Shown in pieces: positions 22,549-27,792 of a stretch of DNA of 27,792 bases. Source of the stretch: CAZTGZ01 sp044339595 (GTDB lineage: Bacteria; Bacteroidota; Bacteroidia; NS11-12g; UBA9320); assembly GCA_044339595.1 (NCBI GenBank), contig JBIIVF010000015.1, forward strand, positions 1 to 27,792. The letters are read 5' to 3'. Both the position numbers and the translations under genes were made by a program. The number at the start of each line of letters is the position of its first letter. The first letter of the stretch is position 1. Below the pieces are notes generated by a model that did not search any database, was not told the origin of the DNA, and saw nothing but the letters and a program-made list of their open reading frames with translations.

Positions 22549-23855
22549 CAGATTTCTCTGTTGATATCCCAACTTTCGAGATAATCTGCAAATCTTCTCA
22601 CAAAACTACCTCCAAGTGCACCATCCACCACGCGATGGTCATAGGAATGCGATAAAAACATCATATGCCTGATGGCAATCACATCGCCGAATTCAGTTTC
22701 AAGAACGGCCGGACGCTTTCTAATGGCGCCCACAGCCATAATGGCTACCTGAGGTTGATTGATGATGGGTGTGCCCATAACGTTACCAAAGGAGCCAACG
22801 TTGGTGATGGTGTATGTGCCTCCTTGGATGTCGTCAGGAGATAATCTGTTATTTCTGGCCCGATTGGCAAGATCATTCACTTCACGGGTTAGACCCACCA
22901 GATTTTTGGTGTCTGCATTCTTTATAACCGGCACAATGAGATTACCACTTGGCAGAGCGGCGGCCATTCCCACATTGATGTTTTTCCTTTTGATGATGCG
23001 ATCGCCATCCACAGATATATTGATCATGGGAAAATCTTTTATGGCACGCACCAAACACTCAATAAAAATAGGAGTGAACGTAATTTTTTCGCCTTCTTGT
23101 TTTTCGAATTTTGCTTTCACGCGCTCGCGCCACATAACCAAGTTAGTTACATCGGCCTCAACGAAAGAAGTAACATGCGGAGACGTAGATTTTGACATCA
23201 CCATATGGTCAGCAATGAGCTTGCGCATTCTGTCCATTTCGATGATTTCATCACCCGCATTTAAACTCACTGCAGGTTTTGAAGGAGTTGGTTTAATTGG
23301 TTCTGAAACAACGCTTGGAGCAGGAGTCTCGATCGATTTTGATGGCGTTATAACCGCATTGTCTTTATTTTCGATGAAAGCTAAAATATCTCTTTTGGTC
23401 ACGCGACCCTCTTTTCCTGTGCCGGGTATTTGAGCCAGTTGGGCCATATGAATACCTTCAGTTTTGGCAATATTGAGTACCAAAGGTGAGTAAAAACGCT
23501 CATCTTGTTCAACGGCAGGTGAATTTTGTGCTAGCGGTGCAACCACAACCGGTTGATTAACAATTTCTGCAATTGGTGCGGCAGATATGACAGGCTGCTG
23601 CTGAGAAGCGGTGCCTTCTGTTTCCAGATAAGCAACAACCGCTCCAACCGCTACCACATCATTTTCATTGAATAATTTTTTGCTCAGAATACCTGCTTGG
23701 GTGCTCGGAACCTCAGAATCAACCTTGTCTGTGGCAATCTCCAAAACAGGTTCATCTGCTTCAATGCGGTCTCCTTCATTTTTCAACCAACGAATAATGG
23801 TTGCTTCTGCGATACTTTCGCCCATTTTAGGCATGACCAATTCAAACTGAGCCAT
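22548..23855 (-). CDS. 2-oxoacid dehydrogenase complex E2 component (dihydrolipoyl acyltransferase)
   Basis: A 435-residue E2 core subunit. One lipoyl domain (1-80) carries the lipoylated lysine K44 in ATDKVDSEVPS. An Ala/Pro/Val-rich linker leads to the E1/E3-binding domain at about 121-161 (FYSPLVLNIAKTEGI to EGRVTKRDILAFI), then a second linker and the catalytic acyltransferase domain from about 205, ending with the active site DHRVVDG (H407, D411). E1 and E3 genes are not adjacent. The lipoyl opening MPKMGESIAEATIIRWLK and lipoyl-site sequence resemble branched-chain or generic E2 of Bacteroidota rather than classical SucB, but pyruvate, 2-oxoglutarate and branched-chain specificity cannot be separated from this sequence alone. 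Confidence 0.92.
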   Translation of the reverse strand: MAQFELVMPKMGESIAEATIIRWLKNEGDRIEADEPVLEIATDKVDSEVPSTQAGILSKKLFNENDVVAVGAVVAYLETEGTASQQQPVISAAPIAEIVNQPVVVAPLAQNSPAVEQDERFYSPLVLNIAKTEGIHMAQLAQIPGTGKEGRVTKRDILAFIENKDNAVITPSKSIETPAPSVVSEPIKPTPSKPAVSLNAGDEIIEMDRMRKLIADHMVMSKSTSPHVTSFVEADVTNLVMWRERVKAKFEKQEGEKITFTPIFIECLVRAIKDFPMINISVDGDRIIKRKNINVGMAAALPSGNLIVPVIKNADTKNLVGLTREVNDLANRARNNRLSPDDIQGGTYTITNVGSFGNVMGTPIINQPQVAIMAVGAIRKRPAVLETEFGDVIAIRHMMFLSHSYDHRVVDGALGGSFVRRFADYLESWDINREI

Positions 23856-23877
23856 AGTGATTTAAATTATTTTGGTG

Positions 23878-23908
23878 CAAAGATGCAGTTTTAATTAAAC
23901 TCATTCAA
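23878..23908 (-). promoter_or_regulatory. Promoter of the E2-kdsB run
   Basis: Minus-strand TTG (23906-23908), 20 bases, then CATCTTTG (23878-23885) followed by CACC. The -7 box misses the first T of TAnnTTTG but the TTTGCACC extension is typical of the phylum. The leader would be about 16 bases. Confidence 0.5.
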
Positions 23909-23948
23909 TGCATCTACGATTTTTGTCTATTTCAAAAATGGTTTTAAA

Positions 23949-25208
23949 CTAAAAAGAGTCGGGGAGGGGCTTCCCACCAATCATTCGACGCGTCATTTCA
24001 ATGGCCATATTGGTGGTTCTTTCCACAATTTGATGGCGATCACCGCTGAAATGAAAAAGTCGCGTAACCGTTTGTTCATTGTTCATAATACAAATCCATA
24101 CAGTACCCACTGGTTTTGAAGGAGTTGCGCCACCAGGGCCGGCAATTCCGGAGATGGCAATGGCATAATCTGTATTGAGTTGATGCTTCAATGAAGCAGC
24201 CATCTGAAGCACTACTTCTTCACTCACAGCGCCCTTTTTTTCCATGGTCTCGGAAGCTACACCCAGAAGCTTTTCTTTCACTCCGTAGGAATAACTGATA
24301 ATGCTACCCTCAAAATAACTAGAACTGCCTGGTACCGAAGTGAGTTTATGGGCTAGATAACCACCCGTACAACTTTCTGCGGTGGCGATGGTCAATCGAT
24401 GTGAAAGCAAATCTGCAGCCAATTGTTCTGTAGGATTTTCATTTCCTTCTGAGGCCAAATCGTCATGGACTATCTGCCTAAGAATATCAGCTTGTATGTT
24501 CAATAATTCCTGCGCTTGTTCGCTGGTCTTGGCATGACAAGTTAATCGAAGTCTGACCGTATTGAGATGGGGAAGATATGCTAATTTAACGTTTAATGGC
24601 AGTTGTTTTTCGAATTCGATCAATCGAGTGCTCAAAACAGATTCAGGTATATTCACCACGGTAAAAGTATGATGGAGGATGGCGGCCAATATATATTCTG
24701 ACTTGAGTTTTGGAATCACAAAACTTTGCATCATGGCTTTCATTTCATAGGGTACACCAGGCATAGATACCAATATGTGTTTGCCGTCATTATACCACAT
24801 CCCGGGAGCCGTACCCTTGCTATTTTGGATGGTTTCTGAACCTTCGGGCAACCAAGCTTGCTTCTCATTGTTAGGCCCAATGGGGATATTGCGGCGTGAA
24901 AGAATCTGATGGATATTATCTAACGCCTGTTGATTCAATGCCAGCGGCTTGTTCAAGAATTCAGTAAGGGTTTCTATGGTTATGTCATCGCTGGTTGGAC
25001 CGAGGCCACCCGTAGTGAGGATGATGTCAGCACGTTTTTTTGCTTCATTTAATCCATTGATAATGTGTGATTTTTGGTCGCTGATCGATGAAATTTGAAC
25101 AACTTCAACACCAATGTCATTGAGTTGTTGAGCCATCCAGGCAGAATTGGTATCGACAATCTGTCCGATGAGAATTTCGTCTCCAATGGTTATAATTTCT
25201 ACTTTCAT
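23949..25208 (-). CDS. cinA: CinA family protein (nicotinamide-nucleotide amidohydrolase, two-domain)
   Basis: A 419-residue cytoplasmic protein with both CinA domains. The N-terminal COG1058/MoCF-like domain (1-170) begins EIITIGDEILIGQIVDTNS, contains TTGGLGPTSDD (65-75) and VSMPGVPYEMKAM (147-159), and in related proteins acts as an ADP-ribose pyrophosphatase. The C-terminal amidase domain (about 262-415) has AESCTGG with S279-C280, GSIISYSYGVKEKLLGV and GIAGPGG; this domain deamidates NMN to nicotinic acid mononucleotide in NAD recycling. It appears monocistronic, 93 bases upstream of the E2 promoter side and divergent from the 111-residue gene. Confidence 0.95.
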   Translation of the reverse strand: MKVEIITIGDEILIGQIVDTNSAWMAQQLNDIGVEVVQISSISDQKSHIINGLNEAKKRADIILTTGGLGPTSDDITIETLTEFLNKPLALNQQALDNIHQILSRRNIPIGPNNEKQAWLPEGSETIQNSKGTAPGMWYNDGKHILVSMPGVPYEMKAMMQSFVIPKLKSEYILAAILHHTFTVVNIPESVLSTRLIEFEKQLPLNVKLAYLPHLNTVRLRLTCHAKTSEQAQELLNIQADILRQIVHDDLASEGNENPTEQLAADLLSHRLTIATAESCTGGYLAHKLTSVPGSSSYFEGSIISYSYGVKEKLLGVASETMEKKGAVSEEVVLQMAASLKHQLNTDYAIAISGIAGPGGATPSKPVGTVWICIMNNEQTVTRLFHFSGDRHQIVERTTNMAIEMTRRMIGGKPLPDSF

Positions 25209-25223
25209 GAATTATATAGGTTT

Positions 25224-25231
25224 CAAACGTA
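25224..25231 (-). promoter_or_regulatory. Candidate -7 element for cinA
   Basis: Minus-strand TACGTTTG matches TAnnTTTG and lies 15 bases before the cinA ATG. The region 19-20 bases upstream has only T-rich sequence instead of TTG. Confidence 0.45.
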
Positions 25232-25295
25232 CATATAAACTGACATAAAATGATGTTTCTGAGTGAATTAGATTTTTGGGAAAAAGTGGCAGTTT

Positions 25296-25327
25296 TTTGG
25301 TCGACCGTCGTCAAAAGTTTACTTTTG
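25296..25327 (+). promoter_or_regulatory. Promoter of the 111-residue gene / barrel protein / prfB run
   Basis: TTTG (25296-25299), 20 bases, TACTTTTG (25320-25327) followed by CGGC. It fits the Bacteroidota consensus and puts the first transcribed base near 25333. It also shows that the longer open frame starting at 25250 is not the real start. Confidence 0.65.
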
Positions 25328-25345
25328 CGGCTATATACAATATCT

Positions 25346-25681
25346 ATGAAAAGTGAATTAGCGAATAAGAGACTAGCAGCTTTGGCTCAAAAGGTTTCAG
25401 AATCATTTGATTCGGAAGAAATTGCCGCTGAACTGATGTCTTTAAGAGAGATTGCCCGTGAAGAAAAAGATCCGGCCATTACTAAAATATTCAGACTTGC
25501 TGCCGAATATATTCAGGCCAATGAATCATTCGACTTAGGCTATCTCGAAAATGATGAGGAAGATGTAGTAGAAATGAGCGATTTCGAATATTTAATGGAA
25601 TTAATCATTCATTGTGAGCGCGAAGCAAATAGAGCTGAGATTAAAGAATTCAGAAACCTATTGGTAAGCGAATTGTATTGA
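25346..25681 (+). CDS. Small acidic cytoplasmic protein of unknown function
   Basis: A 111-residue protein, no family recognised. It is highly acidic and mostly helical, with no signal peptide or membrane segment: KSELANKRLAALAQKVSESFDSEEIAAELMSLREIAREEKD then a Glu/Asp cluster YLENDEEDVVEMSDFEYLMEL and an amphipathic C-terminal helix. ATG 25346 is chosen because a good promoter lies directly in front of it; an in-frame ATG at 25250 lies upstream of that promoter and would add a non-native hydrophobic extension. The stop TGA overlaps the next ATG as TGATG, so it is translationally coupled to a secreted protein. A role as a partner, adaptor or regulator is only a guess. Confidence 0.75.
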   Translation: MKSELANKRLAALAQKVSESFDSEEIAAELMSLREIAREEKDPAITKIFRLAAEYIQANESFDLGYLENDEEDVVEMSDFEYLMELIIHCEREANRAEIKEFRNLLVSELY

Positions 25682-26370
25682 TGAGAGGCTTTTTGTTGAC
25701 AATGTTGTTCGTTTGTCTGGGTATTACTCAGAGTTCGGCGCAATTGCCATCAGAGGGATATTGGTGTAGTATCGGTTTTGTCGGATTTTCTAATTTTTTT
25801 GGGAATCAATTAGGGGTTGGTAAAAGTTATTACACCGGAGATTCAAATCGGATTGGATTTCATCCTTCAATAAACATGGCAACCGTTGGAAGTTTTAAGC
25901 CGGTAACATTCGCAGACACTCGTTTTTCTAATGAATCTGAGCAAGATTTGCTCAAAACAAAGGCTGGGTTTATTCTTCGAGGTAATCTGAGAATAGATAT
26001 ATCATACCATATCAATAAAAAATTTACGGTTGGTGTCGGAACAGATTTGTTGGGCTTATCCGATACACGTTTAGGCAAAGGAACCTTTATTCCTTCCGAA
26101 AAGAGTAAGCTAGATGGACCTACCAGAATAGATACTGAAGCCGAAGTGAAAGCCAGTCGTATCAACGTTTGGTCTGCTAACGGAAAAGGGCGAGGATCTT
26201 GGCAGAGCGATATATGGGTACTTCAAAAAAGGGATGTTTTATCTCTAAAATATAGTGTTTCCTGGATGCAAAATCAGTTAACAACCTTAGATGTTACCGG
26301 TTTGAGTGGCAACAAAGTCTTTAATTATCAAACAGTTACGTTGGGCGTAGCGGTAATTTGGAAACAATAA
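25681..26370 (+). CDS. Secreted, beta-strand-rich protein, probable outer-membrane barrel; unknown function
   Basis: A 229-residue protein with a clear signal peptide (MRGFLLTMLFVCLGITQSSA, cleavage before QLPSE) and a mature part rich in alternating polar/hydrophobic strands, Gly and aromatic residues (for example FILRGNLRIDISYHINKKFTVGVGTDLLGL), ending in a hydrophobic strand VTLGVAVIWKQ with a near-terminal aromatic residue. That pattern suggests a small outer-membrane beta-barrel, but no family is recognised. One unpaired Cys (W-C-S near the mature N-terminus) is present. ATG 25681 overlaps the upstream stop (TGATG); a TTG one codon earlier is also possible. prfB follows after 10 bases. 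Confidence 0.7.
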   Translation: MRGFLLTMLFVCLGITQSSAQLPSEGYWCSIGFVGFSNFFGNQLGVGKSYYTGDSNRIGFHPSINMATVGSFKPVTFADTRFSNESEQDLLKTKAGFILRGNLRIDISYHINKKFTVGVGTDLLGLSDTRLGKGTFIPSEKSKLDGPTRIDTEAEVKASRINVWSANGKGRGSWQSDIWVLQKRDVLSLKYSVSWMQNQLTTLDVTGLSGNKVFNYQTVTLGVAVIWKQ

Positions 26371-26380
26371 ACAATAAATT

Positions 26381-27470
26381 ATGACACTGGAACAATTACA
26401 GGAGTTAAAGGGTAGAACGAAAGCCCTGGGGAGGTATCTTTGACGTCGAGAGGAAGCTCGCTCTGATTGAAGAAGAAGAGCAATTGACGCATGATCCTGC
26501 TTTTTGGGACGACCCCAAAAAAGCAGAAGCCCATTTGAGGGAAATAAAAAAGAAAAAAATTTGGACGGATGCTTTTGCCGCTATTGAGCATTCTATAAAC
26601 GATCTGGATATTTTGCTCGAGTTTAAGCAATCCGGGGATATCACAGAGGAAGAACTGAACGAACAGTATGAAAAGTCCGTTTCCATCTTGGAGGATTTGG
26701 AATTTAAAAACATGCTGAGTGGTGAAGAAGATCAATTGGACGCCATTATTGAAATCAATGCCGGAGCAGGTGGAACCGAGAGCAATGATTGGGCAGCCAT
26801 GCTTTTGCGCATGTATTTAATGTGGGCGGAGAAAAATGGTTATAAAGCCAATATCATTGATCAAGTAGATGGAGATGTTGCCGGGATAAAGTCTGCATCC
26901 ATTGAAATTCTGGGTGAATTCGCTTATGGATATACAAAAGGGGAGAATGGGGTTCATCGATTGGTTCGTATTTCACCTTTTGACTCCAATGCACGTCGTC
27001 ATACTTCATTCGCATCGATTTATTGTTATCCCATTGTGGATGATTCCATAAAAATTGAAATCAATGAGAGCGAAATCAATTGGGAAACGTATCGTTCAAG
27101 TGGTAAAGGAGGGCAAAATGTAAATAAAGTCGAAACGGCGGTTCGTTTGCGACATGCACCATCAGGACTTGTAATCGAATGTCAGCAGGAGCGATCGCAG
27201 AACATGAACAAGGAAAAAGCGCTGAAGATGCTGAAGTCCAAGTTATACGAGATTGAATTACGAAAAAGGAATGAAGCAAGAGATGTAATTGAGGCGTCTA
27301 AAATGAAAATCGAATGGGGCTCTCAGATCAGGAATTATGTGCTACATCCGTATAAATTAGCCAAAGATTTGAGGAGTGGCATGGAAACGTCGAATGTTCA
27401 AGATGTTTTAGATGGAGAATTGAACGACTTTTTTAAGGCGTATTTGATGCAATTTGCGAAGAAAAATTAA
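26381..27470 (+). CDS. prfB: Peptide chain release factor 2 (PrfB), joined by programmed +1 frameshift
   Basis: RF2 releases chains at UGA and UAA. The gene begins at ATG 26381, reads 20 codons and meets an in-frame TGA at 26441; the CDS is join(26381..26440, 26442..27470), 362 residues, near the 365 of E. coli RF2. After the shift the frame continues DVERKLALIEEEEQ and LTHDPAFWDDP without interruption. The codon-recognition tripeptide SPF is at about 198-200 and the catalytic GGQ at about 243-245 in SSGKGGQNVNKVETAVR. A start at 26484 (TTG) would lose the N-terminal helical domain and is rejected. The gene lies 10 bases after the barrel-like gene and 34 bases before tRNA-Leu. Confidence 0.95.
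26429..26445 (+). promoter_or_regulatory. prfB +1 frameshift site (SD-like purine run, CTT, TGA)
   Basis: GGG AGG TAT CTT TGA C: the slippery CTT (26438-26440) followed by TGA (26441-26443) and C, with a purine run GGGGAGG (26428-26434) at the position of the Shine-Dalgarno-like stimulator in E. coli (AGGGGG TAT CTT TGAC). Low RF2 makes the ribosome slip to TTT and read GAC next, so RF2 controls its own synthesis. Confidence 0.95.
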
Positions 27471-27480
27471 AGAGTTTCAT

Positions 27481-27488
27481 TAACTTTG
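27481..27488 (+). promoter_or_regulatory. Candidate -7 element for tRNA-Leu
   Basis: TAACTTTG followed by CACTG matches the -7 consensus and is 16 bases before the mature tRNA. The nearest TTTG upstream (27453-27456) is 24 bases away, so a -33 box is not convincing. Read-through from prfB could also supply this tRNA. Confidence 0.5.
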
Positions 27489-27504
27489 CACTGTCAAAAA
27501 AAAT

Positions 27505-27586
27505 GCCCAGGTGGTGAAATTGGTAGACACGCTACTTTGAGGGGGTAGTGACTTCGGTTGTGCAGGTTCAAATCCTGTTCTGGGCA
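27505..27586 (+). tRNA. tRNA-Leu (anticodon GAG)
   Basis: An 82-base class II tRNA. Acceptor arms GCCCAGG and TCTGGGC pair with one G-T wobble, the D arm is TGGTGAAATTGGTAGACA, the anticodon stem CTACT/GGTAG encloses TTGAGGG with anticodon GAG at 27539-27541, a long variable arm follows (TGACTTCGGTTGTG region), and the T arm has GGTTCAAATCC. Discriminator A27586; CCA is not encoded (next bases CT). Confidence 0.95.
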
Positions 27587-27591
27587 CTTCT

Positions 27592-27624
27592 AAAAAACTG
27601 ACTTTAACGAGTCGGTTTTTTTTT
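27592..27624 (+). terminator. Rho-independent terminator after tRNA-Leu
   Basis: Arms AAAACTGACT and AGTCGGTTTT with loop TTAACG and a T-run ending at 27624. It closes the prfB/tRNA-Leu unit. Confidence 0.8.
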
Positions 27625-27638
27625 GTCTAATTTTTTGT

Positions 27639-27674
27639 AAAAAAAAACTCCGAATAATTGATTTATCCGGAGTT
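27639..27674 (-). terminator. Rho-independent terminator for the minus-strand gene at the right edge
   Basis: On the minus strand AACTCCG (27674-27668) pairs with CGGAGTT (27652-27646), extended by an A/T-rich inner stem, and is followed by nine T's. It lies 19 bases after the stop of the partial minus-strand gene and back-to-back with the tRNA-Leu terminator. Confidence 0.8.
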
Positions 27675-27693
27675 ACGAGGAAGTTTGTTTAAA

Positions 27694-27792
27694 CTATTCT
27701 TCAGTTTCAGCTGTAGGTTCTTCAGAAGGAGTTTCATCTGATGAAGCAACTTCTGCTGAGTCAGCTAGATTTTCTTGTTCTTCAGCTACGAT
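27694..27792 (-). CDS. C-terminal acidic tail of an unidentified protein (partial)
   Basis: The minus strand is open from the window edge to a TAG at 27694, giving the last 32 residues: a Glu/Ser/Thr/Ala-rich, disordered-looking tail (AEEQENLADSAEVASSDE then TPSEEPTAETEE) without aromatic or basic residues. Such tails occur on several Bacteroidota ribosomal and translation proteins, but nothing here identifies the protein. The well-formed terminator just downstream supports a real gene end. Confidence 0.6.
   Translation of the reverse strand: MVAEEQENLADSAEVASSDETPSEEPTAETEE

Noticed and set aside
22549..22572. Eight-codon N-terminal extension of KdsB
   Set aside because: ATG 22548 overlaps the E2 stop as TGATG and gives the normal family N-terminus; the extension overlaps E2 coding sequence.
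22759..23433. 224-codon plus-strand open frame
   Set aside because: It lies antisense inside the E2 gene, whose domains and active site are unmistakable; the antisense peptide has no coherent family features.
26484..27470. RF2 starting at TTG 26484
   Set aside because: The upstream frameshift signal CTT TGA C with purine run and the continuous reading after skipping one T show the true start at 26381.
1..27792. CRISPR arrays, insertion sequences, toxin-antitoxin or defence modules
   Set aside because: I looked for repeat-spacer arrays, transposase motifs, terminal inverted repeats and paired small genes with toxin motifs and saw none; the lone XRE gene has no toxin partner.

Overview
The window reads as an ordinary chromosomal segment of a Gram-negative member of the Bacteroidota. 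The evidence is mixed. AT-rich genes start without Shine-Dalgarno sequences. Several promoters fit the Bacteroidota consensus (TTTG or TTG, 19-20 bases, TAnnTTTG) and give very short leaders. Several protein families are typical of the phylum (START-like domain protein, DUF6580, short SerA, a ParE/ParC pair with a long ParC tail). CMP-Kdo synthesis (KdsB) implies an LPS outer membrane. I cannot name a genus; a Saprospiria- or Chitinophagia-like lineage is a guess. No insertion sequence, prophage, CRISPR array or clear genomic island is visible.

Layout. 1-510: 5' part of a BrkB/YihY membrane protein (minus). 800-4032: serC, serA and a DUF1015 gene in one plus-strand unit, probably serine biosynthesis, with no serB in the window. 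4029-4610: DUF6580 membrane protein (minus). 4777-5192: XRE-type regulator behind three copies of a palindromic site. 5179-11779: minus-strand run of parE, parC, an AlkB-type di-iron membrane oxygenase and an EamA exporter, all abutting or overlapping by one base. 11889-14040: a lone efflux adaptor and a tandem UspA protein (minus). 14118-16059: nucleoside phosphorylase overlapping a GNAT-like gene. 16126-16198: tRNA-Lys with its own promoter and terminator, followed by a gene-poor 0.4 kb.

16647-17575: a cysteine-containing membrane protein of unknown function and a convergent START-like protein. 17666-20043: a PAP2 phosphatase coupled to an ArnT-like glycosyltransferase. 20055-23855 (minus): 2-oxoacid dehydrogenase E2, kdsB and pyrG. 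23949-25208 (minus): cinA. 25346-27470: small acidic protein, secreted barrel-like protein and prfB, the last with an intact programmed +1 frameshift. 27505-27586: tRNA-Leu(GAG), then two back-to-back terminators and the acidic C-terminal tail of a minus-strand gene leaving the window.

The most useful points are: DUF1015 as a candidate serine-pathway enzyme with a DGHHR motif; the triple operator over the XRE start codon; the prfB frameshift, which needs a joined CDS; the ParC tail ending in a clamp-binding-like peptide; and three starts (DUF6580 protein, 111-residue protein, kdsB) that should be moved downstream of the longest open frame. I did not find a clearly new multi-gene system such as a defence or mobile module.
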